Position numbers and translations under genes: made by a program. The notes below the pieces were generated by a model. It did no database searches. It was not told where the DNA came from and saw nothing but the letters and a program-made list of their open reading frames with translations. 24,508 nucleotides of DNA from a virus, in IMG/VR virus record IMGVR_UViG_3300003537_000021, positions 1 to 24,508 of that record. One strand, 5' to 3'. Each line of letters opens with the position of its first letter. The stretch's first letter is position 1. Of this stretch, positions 1 to 7,451 are shown in pieces.

Positions 1-49
1 TAGCTTAACAGAATCACCTATAGATTAAAATTAAACAGGAGTAAAGACA

Positions 50-607
50 ATGAGTAAGAAATTAACAAAAGTGTTCCATGGGGAATCATTACCGATCGAC
101 ATGATCAATGAGACAGATTTTTATGTAGATGTAACTAGTGTATCAATAAAGTACAATAAACGATTTTCCAATTGGTTCGAAAAACTATCTGTCCAAGAGG
201 AGATTAAACATTTGCATAATCAAAATAAAATTGAGATTGTATTGAGAATAGGAACTACGAGAAAGATACATAGTGGTCTCACTAAATCATTTTTTGAGTG
301 GCTTGTAAGTACAGATAGCAAGAGAAAACAAAAAGATATTATCTATGTCATATCGGATGGAAGGTTCCACAAAATTGGAATGACAACCAATATTCGTGCG
401 AAATTACGAAACCTTCAAGTAGGGAACCCTCTAAAGTTAGAGTGTATTTTCTATCTAAAGACAGAGCATGCAAATGCGATAGTGAGCGCAACACATAAAT
501 ATTTTAAGGACGACAGATTAGTAGGTGAATGGTTTGATGCATCACCAGAACAGGTAGAGAAGAAGATAGTAGAGTTGAATATTAGCTACAATGCAACAAA
601 TAAATAG
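50..607 (+). CDS. GIY-YIG (MUG113/T5orf172-like) protein, copy 1, possibly inactive
   Basis: 185 aa. Residues 1-30 form a short module shared with the next two genes (LTKVFHGE, then MINE..FYV). Residues 96-165 look like the T5orf172/MUG113 branch of GIY-YIG nucleases: IIYVIS, then KIGMT at 108-112, an LQVGNP turn, a THKYF helix and GEWF at 159-162. In this family a conserved Arg after the KIGMT strand and a Glu in the helix before the His are thought to be catalytic. Here those positions appear to be Lys118 and Val145, whereas the adjacent copy has Arg and Glu, so this copy may be catalytically dead (inference). The start is set by AGGAG eight bases upstream. It is the first of three genes with the same leader. 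Its role may be DNA binding, homing or regulation; no substrate can be read from the sequence. Confidence 0.8.
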   Translation: MSKKLTKVFHGESLPIDMINETDFYVDVTSVSIKYNKRFSNWFEKLSVQEEIKHLHNQNKIEIVLRIGTTRKIHSGLTKSFFEWLVSTDSKRKQKDIIYVISDGRFHKIGMTTNIRAKLRNLQVGNPLKLECIFYLKTEHANAIVSATHKYFKDDRLVGEWFDASPEQVEKKIVELNISYNATNK

Positions 608-618
608 GAGTAAAGACA

Positions 619-1179
619 ATGAGTAAGAAATTAACAAAAGTGTTCCATGGGGAATCATTACCGATCGACATGATCAATGAGACAGATTTTTATGTAGATG
701 TAACTAGTGTATCAATAAAATACAATAAACGATTTTCCAATTGGTTCGAAAAACTATCTGTCCAAGAGGAGATTAAACATTTACATAATCAAAATGAAAT
801 TGAGATTGTATTGATAATAGGAACTACGAGAAAGATACATAGTGGTCTCACTAAATCATTTTTTGAGTGGCTTGTAAGTACAGATAGCAAGAGGAAACAA
901 AAAGATATTATCTATATCATATCTGATGGGAGGTTCCACAAAATTGGAATGACAACCAATAGTATTCGTGCGAGATTACGAAGAATTCAATTAGGGAATC
1001 CTCTAAAATTAGAGTGTATTTTCTATCTAAAAACAGAGCATGCAAATGCGATAGAGAGAGCAACACATAAATATTTTAAGGACGACAGATTAATAGGTGA
1101 ATGGTTTGATGCATCACCAGAACAGATAGAGAAGAAGATAGTAGAGTTGAATATTAGCTACAATGCAACAAATAAATAG
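619..1179 (+). CDS. GIY-YIG (MUG113/T5orf172-like) protein, copy 2
   Basis: 186 aa, a tandem duplicate of the preceding gene offset by 569 bases. Leader, Shine-Dalgarno site and the first half are almost identical. Differences cluster in the nuclease-like half: one inserted Ser codon at 961-963, Arg119 in place of Lys, and Glu146 followed by Arg in place of Val-Ser. The domain order is the same: shared N-terminal module, then IIYIIS, KIGMT, the RLRRIQLGNP stretch, ATHKYF and GEWF. This copy keeps the Arg and Glu expected of an active GIY-YIG-type centre, so it is the better candidate for a functional nuclease. The gap to copy 1 is 11 bases, and the same AGGAGTAAAGACA leader precedes the ATG. 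The duplication must be recent, because synonymous differences are also few. Confidence 0.82.
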   Translation: MSKKLTKVFHGESLPIDMINETDFYVDVTSVSIKYNKRFSNWFEKLSVQEEIKHLHNQNEIEIVLIIGTTRKIHSGLTKSFFEWLVSTDSKRKQKDIIYIISDGRFHKIGMTTNSIRARLRRIQLGNPLKLECIFYLKTEHANAIERATHKYFKDDRLIGEWFDASPEQIEKKIVELNISYNATNK

Positions 1180-1190
1180 GAGTAAAGACA

Positions 1191-2018
1191 ATGCACAAAG
1201 AATTAACAAAAGTGTTCCATGGTGAACCATTAAACATCGAAATGATAAACGAAGAGGAATTCTATGTAAATGTGAGTGGTATTGCTACATCATATGGAGC
1301 AAGAATTACAGATTGGAGCGAATCAAGGAGAGTACTTCTTAGAAGAGCGATCTTGGAACAATGGATTGATAAAGAAGAAGCTAAGAAGATGAGCAGAGAA
1401 GAACTCATAGCTCTAAAAGATAAAGTGGACGAAAATCCTCTAATGATGGATCAACGGCTAGTCAAACCAGAGATAGTCGGAAAATACATGATTCACCGAT
1501 CACTCATAATCAGTTTCGCGAGATTCTTAGATATAGAGTTTGAGATTTGGTGTGACAATATGGTGTATGACCTGCTCGTAGGTCGTAAACAATTGGTCAT
1601 AGAAAACCAAACAAAAGCACTTAGAACAATAGAGAAAAAGTATGCTCAACAAATCTCCGACTTAAAATGTGAGGTTGCTAAGAAAACGCAACATAAGTTG
1701 ATTACCTACGAAGATGGTACAAAAAGTTTGAGAAAATGGATTATGGATGAGTTTCCAGAGTATGAAATCTCTGAGAGAGACCTCTGGAAGTTTCTAGCCA
1801 AACATCAAGATTCGTTTATCGAGGTGACTCCAGCCACGAAGACTTTTAACTCTATAACAAATATGAGCATGGGCAAGAATGTTGGAGATGGTATATCTTT
1901 CAACGACAGCATTATACCATACATTCAAGAGTTTGTAGGTGAAATCGGATTGGTAAAGAAACCTCAACAAGGTGTGTTCAATTTTGACGGAACAGAGGAG
2001 GGGCAAAATGATAGGTAA
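1191..2018 (+). CDS. KilA-N domain protein, antirepressor-like
   Basis: 275 aa. Residues 1-30 repeat the module of the two genes before it (LTKVFHGEPL, then MINEEEFYVNV). From there the chain continues as a KilA-N domain (ITDWSESRR, later MIHRSLIISFARFLD and an IWCDNMVYDLL helix), a DNA-binding fold common in phage antirepressors. Residues about 140-165 are a charged helix, possibly a coiled coil. The C-terminal part (about 170-265) begins YEDGTKSLRKW. A similar YxDGTxxLR stretch starts the C-terminal part of the Rha-like gene at 22519. The start has the leader shared with both GIY-YIG genes, so exchange of N-terminal modules is likely. The last 11 bases overlap the next start, suggesting coupled translation. 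Probable role: early transcriptional regulator. Confidence 0.8.
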   Translation: MHKELTKVFHGEPLNIEMINEEEFYVNVSGIATSYGARITDWSESRRVLLRRAILEQWIDKEEAKKMSREELIALKDKVDENPLMMDQRLVKPEIVGKYMIHRSLIISFARFLDIEFEIWCDNMVYDLLVGRKQLVIENQTKALRTIEKKYAQQISDLKCEVAKKTQHKLITYEDGTKSLRKWIMDEFPEYEISERDLWKFLAKHQDSFIEVTPATKTFNSITNMSMGKNVGDGISFNDSIIPYIQEFVGEIGLVKKPQQGVFNFDGTEEGQNDR

Positions 2019-2445
2019 ACACTTTACAAATGAGACATATAAAGAGGTTAGAGTAACTAGAGATGAAGAGGAGGGTTATTTTAGAGGTGAAATTATAAAA
2101 GTAAGTCCTGAGTTCCCTACATGGCATTACCAGAAAGTAGGGTATAGCTCAGGTGAATGGGTTGCATCAGAGTTCCAACTAAAACCGAGCAAACTTGCTA
2201 GACATAAAGGGACTATCAAGTATGAGGTAGAGGTTGTAGAATATATTTATGCTGATACAGATACAGAAGCAAAAATGAAAGGTATTGAAAAATATCCATC
2301 ATTAATACAGCTTATAGCTTATTATGTAGTCTTAGCCACAAACATAGTAAAAAGAGCAGGACATGCTACTCAGCAAGTAAATGAAGAAGATGCATATGAT
2401 GCAGTAATTGAATACATGGAGAAGAATAATGGAAAAAATATTTAA
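2008..2445 (+). CDS. Hypothetical phage protein
   Basis: 145 aa when started at the ATG at 2008, which follows GAGGAGGGG at good spacing. A longer frame from 1972 is possible but has no ribosome site. I do not recognise the family. The first 80 residues look like a beta-rich fold with many charged residues (EEEGYFRGEI, PEFPTWHYQKVG). The second half is mainly helical (AYYVVLATNIVKRA). No Cys cluster, signal peptide or clear membrane segment is visible. It overlaps the KilA-N gene by 11 bases and the next gene by 17, so it belongs to one translation-coupled early transcript. Confidence 0.65.
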   Translation: MIGKHFTNETYKEVRVTRDEEEGYFRGEIIKVSPEFPTWHYQKVGYSSGEWVASEFQLKPSKLARHKGTIKYEVEVVEYIYADTDTEAKMKGIEKYPSLIQLIAYYVVLATNIVKRAGHATQQVNEEDAYDAVIEYMEKNNGKNI

Positions 2446-2734
2446 CCAGCTAATATTAGCCAAACACACTGAACACATTGATGGTGAAGAAGTTAGTGTT
2501 TTTATAACCAAAGAAGATGGATATTATAATGTTTATCTAGTAAATGAACAATATAAAACAGAAGAGCTAAACTCATTAGACCATCAAATACCAGAAGAAA
2601 GTATTTCAAATATTGAAGAATTTTTTACTAAAGGATTCTTTATAGGTGTTATTATGAAATATATAATATGGGATAGCTTTTATGGTTATGGTATAGCAGA
2701 AATAGACTTAAATGTAGAATTTATACCACACTAG
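2429..2734 (+). CDS. Hypothetical small phage protein
   Basis: 101 aa from the ATG at 2429, with GGAGAAG about eight bases upstream; a start at 2408 is open but has no ribosome site. The protein is acidic. Residues 20-40 look like a beta hairpin (EVSVFITKEDGYYNVYLV). A hydrophobic stretch FFIGVIMKYIIWDSFYGYG sits at about 74-92; it is too broken by charged and aromatic residues to call a membrane segment with confidence. Family not recognised. It overlaps the previous gene by 17 bases and is followed 8 bases later by the next gene. Confidence 0.6.
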   Translation: MEKIFNQLILAKHTEHIDGEEVSVFITKEDGYYNVYLVNEQYKTEELNSLDHQIPEESISNIEEFFTKGFFIGVIMKYIIWDSFYGYGIAEIDLNVEFIPH

Positions 2735-2742
2735 GAGGTGAT

Positions 2743-3000
2743 ATGGAAATCACAATAACGGATGTAACAGATAGAGGTAATATAGTAACTACCTTTATTT
2801 ACAAGACTTGGTATACAGTTAGAGGTTCTTCCAACATATGGAAGAGCATATATAATAAAGATTATCAATTAGCTAGTGAGATTATTCAAGCAGGTACAAT
2901 AGACCACATTACTGATACTGATATTATAACTATGTTTGGTAGAGTTATAAACTCTGCTGATGAGTTAAAAACTATAGTTGATAGTCAAGAGGAGAGATAG
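2743..3000 (+). CDS. Hypothetical small phage protein
   Basis: 85 aa. The start is well supported by TAGGAGGTGAT immediately before the ATG, close to an ideal Shine-Dalgarno site and the strongest in this cluster. The N-terminal half alternates hydrophobic and polar residues (MEITITDVTDRGNIVTTFIY), suggesting strands; the rest is short helices (YQLASEIIQAG, SADELKTIVDS). No motif or Cys pair. Its stop codon abuts the next start (TAGATG), so the two are translated together. Function unknown. Confidence 0.62.
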   Translation: MEITITDVTDRGNIVTTFIYKTWYTVRGSSNIWKSIYNKDYQLASEIIQAGTIDHITDTDIITMFGRVINSADELKTIVDSQEER

Positions 3001-3096
3001 ATGATAAAACTAAAATTATTTGATATTATTGATTTAGATATTACTGAGGGGATAATAACCTCAGGTGCAGATGATGAAATATATTCAAAGGAGTAA
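3001..3096 (+). CDS. 31-codon small acidic gene
   Basis: An ATG at 3001 directly follows the stop of the gene before it. GAGGAG lies at 2989-2994. The frame runs 31 codons to TAA at 3094 and ends two bases before the next start. The peptide begins MIKLKLFDIIDLDIT and ends ADDEIYSKE, with an amphipathic start and an acidic tail. It fills the space between two well-supported genes exactly, and its own end (AAGGAGTAA) supplies the ribosome site of the next gene. That makes a real micro-gene more likely than chance. Function unknown. Confidence 0.5.
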   Translation: MIKLKLFDIIDLDITEGIITSGADDEIYSKE

Positions 3097-3098
3097 AG

Positions 3099-3359
3099 AT
3101 GCTAGATTATAATGACTACCCAGAAGATGTAGTAAAAGAGTGCTTAAAGTATGTGAATGATATTACCGAGGAAGAGGTGTGGGAAGTAGCTAGAGAATCT
3201 GAGGAGATTCCTAACTTCTCTAATATATACTTATCTCTTCTGTTTGAGAGGGTTGAGGAAGAGTTAGAAGACACTCATGAGGTGATATATTATGTCAATA
3301 ATCTTGATAGCGATATTGAGGTATGTAAATTAGAAGAGGATGATGAAAATGACAACTAA
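3099..3359 (+). CDS. Hypothetical very acidic small protein
   Basis: 86 aa, strongly acidic (runs such as DITEEEVWEVARESEE and LEEDDENDN). The start at 3099 has AAGGAGTAAAG directly upstream. It is predicted mostly helical, with a hydrophobic core stretch IYLSLLFERV at about 44-53. Small very acidic phage proteins are sometimes DNA mimics or inhibitors of host factors; nothing here proves that. It overlaps the next gene by 11 bases. Family not recognised. Confidence 0.6.
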   Translation: MLDYNDYPEDVVKECLKYVNDITEEEVWEVARESEEIPNFSNIYLSLLFERVEEELEDTHEVIYYVNNLDSDIEVCKLEEDDENDN

Positions 3360-3858
3360 AGAAATTGAAGAGTTACAGGTAACAGCTAAAAAAAAGCTGG
3401 AGGCAGAGTATGCTGAAGCTAAAAAAAATTGGGAAGAGTTAGGAACCGTATCAAAACCTGAACATTATAAATTTTTTATAATGGAAAAACACTATTCTAG
3501 TGACATCCATAACATACCTCATGATGAGGTAAAAACGATTATAGATACCTACATTGAAGAATTAGATGCACTACCTAAGCATATTAGTGTAGTGGAAAGC
3601 ACTGACATAGAATTCTATGATAGCGAAACAGTTAGTGAGTACAGGTTACAATACAGATATCAAGTATTTAATGAAAACTTTAAGATTGATAACAGGGTTA
3701 AAGTAGATGTTAAGAAGCTACTCGAAGAGAAACTAAAGCCTAAGAGTTATAAACGCGTAACCAGAGAGATAGACTGCTCTCTACTGAAACTGTTCATGGA
3801 TAAAGTGATAAAATGGACTGATGTGCAGAAGCTAGTATATAGCGATTGTGAGTTGTAA
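3349..3858 (+). CDS. Hypothetical phage protein
   Basis: 169 aa from the ATG at 3349, eight bases after GAGGA; ATGs at 3340 and 3343 are in frame but sit on the ribosome site. The first 35 residues are a charged helix (EIEELQVTAKKKLEAEYAEAKK), probably a coiled coil. The middle carries a strand-rich part (HISVVESTDIEFYDS, then EYRLQYRYQVF) and the C-terminus is basic (KLLEEKLKPKSYKRVTREI). Family not recognised. It is the last gene of the packed early block; a strong hairpin follows at 3865. Confidence 0.62.
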   Translation: MTTKEIEELQVTAKKKLEAEYAEAKKNWEELGTVSKPEHYKFFIMEKHYSSDIHNIPHDEVKTIIDTYIEELDALPKHISVVESTDIEFYDSETVSEYRLQYRYQVFNENFKIDNRVKVDVKKLLEEKLKPKSYKRVTREIDCSLLKLFMDKVIKWTDVQKLVYSDCEL

Positions 3859-3864
3859 AGAGGA

Positions 3865-3889
3865 GTAGAATAGCTAATTGCTATTCTAC
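3865..3889 (+). promoter_or_regulatory. Perfect 10-bp hairpin before the homing endonuclease
   Basis: GTAGAATAGC, five-base loop TAATT, then GCTATTCTAC: a perfect inverted repeat in the 59-base gap before the endonuclease gene. No T-run follows, so it is not a textbook terminator. It may be an RNA-stabilising or processing hairpin, or a partial terminator separating the early block from the endonuclease. The endonuclease ribosome site (AGGAGG) lies outside it. Confidence 0.6.
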
Positions 3890-3917
3890 AATCAATAGTT
3901 CCATAGGAGGAAAAATA

Positions 3918-5876
3918 ATGAATTTGAAAAAAGAAGAAAGAATACATAAAAAGCAACAAGAGGTTAGAGAACTAATCGAATCCAAGGGCGGAGAGATGCT
4001 TGAAGCATATGAAAAAGCTAGTGTAAAAATACCGTTGATTGCCAGTTGCGGATGTAAAGTGGAGATGCTAATATCCAATATCAAAAAGAAGGATGGGTTA
4101 ATTGTGTGTAAGAAGCACGCTCAAATGGAGCCTGTTGAAGATGTGATAGCTAAATTGAAATCTATTGGGGTGGAGGTGTTCACTACTAGCGAAAGCATCA
4201 CTGTCTCATCTGTAGAAATTGCTCTGATGTGCTCTTGTGGGCATCCAGCGTTTGTTAACTATAAGAACTTCAAGCGTAGAGCTAGAGAAGGTGTTCATTG
4301 GTGCAATGACTGCAATAAGTTTGGGAAAATAACCGCACCTACAACTATTAAGCAAACCAAGAGAATCAAGCAAGATAAACAGGATGTTGCAGAGCAAAGT
4401 TTCATAGTTGCGATGAAAAACGCTGGTGCAACAGTGCTGACACCATATAAAGATGCAAAGACTTCTATCAAAATTATATGTTCGTGTGGTCACGAGAGAA
4501 GTGGGACTGCGAATGTACTAAAAAAAGGGGTAATTGATGGGAAAATTAGGTGTAAGTCCTGTGCTGGGAAGCATAGTCATCCAAAATGGACAGAGGACGA
4601 GTGGCGTACCAAAGCCCTGAATTGTGGATACCAATCTGTGGAGTTTATAAATAATATGACCGAGGTCAAAGCTATCGGCTCTTGTGGCCATGAAATTAAC
4701 ATCAAGATAGGGGGTTTTAAAAAAAAGCTCCAAAAACAAGTATCCACATGCCGAAGTTGCACAACTCAAGCAAACAGAGATCTTACCGAATATAAGATTC
4801 GAACTCTCTTAAAAAATCATAATTGTGAGTTCAAATCGTATTCGACAGAATCAAGGTTTTGCTTATTGAAATACTCCTGTGGGCATGACGGAGAAGAAAC
4901 AGTATCTTCTCTGCAGAGAAAAGCAAAAGATAACAAAAAGATAGAATGTACAGAATGCATTATGTCTAACAAAGAATTTACGCCTCGGGATTCAAAACCA
5001 GAAATAGAATTAAAAACTTATATATCATCTTTGGTACAGGGGGAGGTCAAGAGAAATTATAGAGTAAGCTACCCCTTCGGAAAGGAGATAGATGTTTATA
5101 TTCCTCAACTAAATCTTGGCTTTGAATTAAATGGGCTATATTGGCACTCAACCATCGGGGGTAAAAGCACATCGTATCACATAGATAAAACAAAATTTTT
5201 CATGGAACATGGGATTAAAATCATTCATATAACTGACCATGAGTGGATTCATAAAAGAGAGATAATTTCATCTATCATTAGAGCTAGAGTGGGAAAATCG
5301 CTGATTGCAGTAAATGCTAGAGAGTGTATTATCAAAAATATATCAGCAAAAGAAGGGAAATCATTTTTAGATACAACACATATCCAAGGTGGGACAGGAG
5401 CAACTAATAGTATGACTTATGGTATGTTTCTTGGACATACATTAGTAGCCGTTATGGCATTTAGATCAACTAAAAGTATGGGAGAAGTCGAATTATATAG
5501 GTTCAGCACCATGTTGAATTTCAATGTTAGAGGTGGGTTTTCAAAAATGTTAAAACACTTCGTTAACAATAATGCAAAATATACTCGAATAATAACCTAC
5601 GCCGATATAAGGTTTTCAGGAGCTTCTCCAGACGACACTGTGTATGCCAAAAATGGATTTAAATATATCCATTCATCCCAACCTAACTATAAATATTTTA
5701 GAGATGGCAGAACAATGCTTGATCGCAGAACTTTTCAAAAGCACAAATTAGCAGACAAGCTAGATATTTTTGACAAAGAAAAAACCGAATGGGAAAATAT
5801 GAAAGCGAATGGGTATAACAAGATTTACGATTGTGGAAATATGGTGTTTTCGCTAGAAATAGAACCAATTACCTAA
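3918..5876 (+). CDS. EDxHD (Vsr-like) homing endonuclease with five zinc-ribbon modules
   Basis: 652 aa. Residues 1-350 hold five tandem modules of about 60-80 aa, each with SCG(H/C) then a Cys pair: 44-68 (final ligands Cys64 and His67), 105-132, 189-215, 255-281 and 320-347. Residues 357-460 match the phage EDxHD/Vsr-like endonuclease core: SKPEIE, GKEIDVYIP (Glu390, Asp392), FELNGLYWHS (401-411), a SYHIDK segment and ITDHEW (438-443). Residues 465-645 are a second domain often fused to such nucleases, with VELYRFS, VRGGFSKML, YADIRFSG and QPNYKYF; it resembles a GNAT-like fold. The zinc modules probably read DNA (inference). The enzyme should cut a phage target to spread itself. AGGAGG precedes the start. 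It is free-standing, with no intron seen. Confidence 0.85.
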   Translation: MNLKKEERIHKKQQEVRELIESKGGEMLEAYEKASVKIPLIASCGCKVEMLISNIKKKDGLIVCKKHAQMEPVEDVIAKLKSIGVEVFTTSESITVSSVEIALMCSCGHPAFVNYKNFKRRAREGVHWCNDCNKFGKITAPTTIKQTKRIKQDKQDVAEQSFIVAMKNAGATVLTPYKDAKTSIKIICSCGHERSGTANVLKKGVIDGKIRCKSCAGKHSHPKWTEDEWRTKALNCGYQSVEFINNMTEVKAIGSCGHEINIKIGGFKKKLQKQVSTCRSCTTQANRDLTEYKIRTLLKNHNCEFKSYSTESRFCLLKYSCGHDGEETVSSLQRKAKDNKKIECTECIMSNKEFTPRDSKPEIELKTYISSLVQGEVKRNYRVSYPFGKEIDVYIPQLNLGFELNGLYWHSTIGGKSTSYHIDKTKFFMEHGIKIIHITDHEWIHKREIISSIIRARVGKSLIAVNARECIIKNISAKEGKSFLDTTHIQGGTGATNSMTYGMFLGHTLVAVMAFRSTKSMGEVELYRFSTMLNFNVRGGFSKMLKHFVNNNAKYTRIITYADIRFSGASPDDTVYAKNGFKYIHSSQPNYKYFRDGRTMLDRRTFQKHKLADKLDIFDKEKTEWENMKANGYNKIYDCGNMVFSLEIEPIT

Positions 5877-5890
5877 ACCCGTAGCTATTA

Positions 5891-5956
5891 TGACATAATT
5901 AACATATTGTACTATGTCACTTTATAATGTGAGGCTTATAAATTATCAGCCTCACA
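5891..5956. terminator. Two adjacent hairpins between convergent genes
   Basis: Two inverted repeats lie in the 99-base gap between the endonuclease and the capsid gene: TGACATA (5891-5897) with TATGTCA (5913-5919), and TGTGAGGC (5928-5935) with GCCTCACA (5949-5956). Neither is followed by a clean T-run on either strand. Their position between two converging genes suggests transcription ends or RNA ends here. Confidence 0.5.
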
Positions 5957-5971
5957 AAAGCCCTAAACTTC

Positions 5972-6000
5972 GACCTTATGATAGGTCTAGTTTTATTTTT
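5972..6000 (+). terminator. Rho-independent terminator for the endonuclease gene
   Basis: GACCT, loop TATGAT, AGGTC (5972-5987), followed by a T-rich run ending TTTTATTTTT. It faces the plus strand and lies over the last codons of the opposing capsid gene. The 5-bp stem is short, so efficiency may be modest. Confidence 0.5.
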
Positions 6001-6914
6001 GCAACAGACTTTGTATTGGCTATACCGAAGCCCATTGCGGCATATGAGAAAAAGGATATAAGATCGGCTTTCGTCTCAATCACTAAAGTGTGATCTTGAA
6101 GGATCATAAACCTACCACTATAGTCCTCAGGTGCGAACATGTAAACTTCATCATTAGCAACAATATCATCCTTGATAGTAGTAATGATTGGGAAACCCAT
6201 AAGTCTAGTTATTCCTGCAACACCATTGTTAAAGTGTTTAGAGACACCTGCATCTCCAATATCCATCAAGCCTAACTCAATAAGCTCTTGCTTTAGAGTA
6301 GTTGTCATAAGGAATTTTGGTCTATCTTTATCTGATTTAGGGTCAGTCGGAATCATTCTTAGTTTACTCATCATTTGAATGAGTACTTTAATTGATGATT
6401 TAGTTAGCCCTTCACCTGTAGCTAAATATTGAGTACCTGGTCTCTCTACCTCAGCTTTAGCGATAACTGCTTTAACAGCATTCATAACAGTTTCATCTTC
6501 AACTTGAAACATCGCTTCTACGATACGCTTTTCAAGGAGCTTATCGTATTTTACTTTGCTGTTCATCATTTCGAACTTCGATTTGTTGAATTTATCTGAC
6601 GAATACTTATGGAATGTGATGATAAAATCCTCTCCGTCCCAATATTTACTCTCACCTTGACCACGGAATGGTAAAGTGTATGCAGTAGCATCCATATCTT
6701 TAGAGAGGATGATTGCAGGTTCATCAGAGTTTGCAATTCTGTCAAGGTCTGCTGCAGTTACAAAAATAGGTTCAAAAATTTTTCTAGCAATTCCTAGCTC
6801 TCTAACTCTATCTCTAATAAAGTAAGTTGATTGGTCTATAGCCTGTTTCAATAGGTCTGTATCGCCTGAAAAAATTGTGCGTACAAGAGACGCGTTTGTC
6901 TTTTTAATATCCAT
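5976..6914 (-). CDS. Probable major capsid protein
   Basis: 312 aa. Identification rests on place and general features more than on a motif. It is the last gene of the TerL-side head block, directly after a decoration-like protein, and the pair has its own promoter and an upstream terminator, as expected for the most heavily made virion protein. The chain has a helical N-terminus (LLKQAIDQSTYFIRDRVRELG), a strand-rich middle (AIILSKDMDATAYTLPFRG), a long charged helix (about 125-160) and a C-terminus ending SYAAMGFGIANTKSVAKIK. That last stretch resembles the final strand region of HK97-fold capsid proteins (inference). A strong ribosome site (AAAAAAGGAGTG) precedes ATG. No delta domain is evident. 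It could instead be another abundant head protein. Confidence 0.68.
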   Translation of the reverse strand: MDIKKTNASLVRTIFSGDTDLLKQAIDQSTYFIRDRVRELGIARKIFEPIFVTAADLDRIANSDEPAIILSKDMDATAYTLPFRGQGESKYWDGEDFIITFHKYSSDKFNKSKFEMMNSKVKYDKLLEKRIVEAMFQVEDETVMNAVKAVIAKAEVERPGTQYLATGEGLTKSSIKVLIQMMSKLRMIPTDPKSDKDRPKFLMTTTLKQELIELGLMDIGDAGVSKHFNNGVAGITRLMGFPIITTIKDDIVANDEVYMFAPEDYSGRFMILQDHTLVIETKADLISFFSYAAMGFGIANTKSVAKIKLDLS

Positions 6915-6931
6915 CTTTCACTCCTTTTTTA

Positions 6932-7327
6932 CTAATAATTAACTCTAATATCAATTTTACCATCTGTACCGACTTTGGTTACATAACCCCATACGATAGT
7001 GTTAGTTGCATCAACCTTGCACGGCATCCCATCTCTAACGGAGATTGCGTCATTTATTGCATAGGCGGCTGCATGTATCCTACCAGTCCGTACAACGAAG
7101 TTTGAGATATACACAGGCGTTTTACCTGACCCTTCTCTATATTCAGTCGTTCCTAGATTTGATGGTTGTACAGCGATACCACATTCTAAGTGAGTGTCTG
7201 TCAATGTAATTTTTGCTCCATCTGGGCCGATAATATCTCCATCGAGAACATTAACTGTTGGATCAGTTGCATAAACATCTTCATGCCCATAGGCTCTATA
7301 CCCTCTGACAATTTCTATATTTCTCAT
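6932..7327 (-). CDS. Probable capsid decoration/stabilising protein
   Basis: 131 aa, beta-rich and glycine-rich. It contains a GDIIGPDGAKI turn, a VYISNFVVRTGRIHAAAYAINDAISVRDGMPCKV stretch in two strands, and ends VGTDGKIDIRVNY. Small beta proteins with 'available-at, G-D-x-V' style turns directly upstream of the capsid gene are typical head decoration proteins; the assignment is from context and fold style, not from a signature. It is followed 17 bases later by the capsid gene. It lies immediately after a bidirectional terminator and an extended -10 promoter, so these two genes form a separate unit. AAAAAAGG precedes the ATG. Confidence 0.55.
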   Translation of the reverse strand: MRNIEIVRGYRAYGHEDVYATDPTVNVLDGDIIGPDGAKITLTDTHLECGIAVQPSNLGTTEYREGSGKTPVYISNFVVRTGRIHAAAYAINDAISVRDGMPCKVDATNTIVWGYVTKVGTDGKIDIRVNY

Positions 7328-7359
7328 AAAAAACCTTTTTTAATAATATAAGTATTGTT

Positions 7360-7368
7360 ATTGTATCA
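7360..7368 (-). promoter_or_regulatory. Extended -10 promoter of the capsid unit
   Basis: On the minus strand TGATACAAT, an extended -10 box, lies 33 bases upstream of the decoration-protein start and just past the bidirectional terminator. No good -35 is visible at 17 bases. Comparable TGnTATAAT boxes precede other minus-strand virion genes (7766, 13827, 18873). Confidence 0.45.
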
Positions 7369-7386
7369 AATAATGCAGAAAAGTCC

Positions 7387-7415
7387 AAAAAGTACCGATT
7401 AATCGGTACTTTTTT
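7387..7415. terminator. Bidirectional terminator, 14-bp perfect palindrome
   Basis: AAAAAGTACCGATT and its exact reverse complement meet with no spacer, giving A-run, GC-containing stem and T-run on both strands (TTTTTT on plus, TTTTT on minus). It ends minus-strand transcripts leaving the 95-aa gene and so insulates the capsid unit. Confidence 0.8.
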
Positions 7416-7451
7416 AGGGAGTAGAGAGTGAATGTGAAAAGTTCTTTGCGA

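Larger units (their letters stand above)
37..1203 (+). repeat. Tandem gene duplication with a shared leader and N-terminal module
   Basis: The segment from AGGAGTAAAGACA through the GIY-YIG gene occurs twice in tandem (period 569 bases; the second unit is longer by one codon). The leader and roughly the first 20 codons occur a third time at the start of the KilA-N gene at 1191. This looks like unequal recombination at the shared leader and N-terminal segment. Confidence 0.85.

Noticed and set aside
8-49. Complete third copy of the GNRA leader
   Set aside because: Only the last few bases of the element fall inside the window, so it is noted as a possibility and not listed as a feature.
37-1203. 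Direct repeats considered as a CRISPR array or insertion-sequence ends
   Set aside because: The repeats are whole genes with leaders, not short repeats with spacers, and no transposase or terminal inverted repeats are present.
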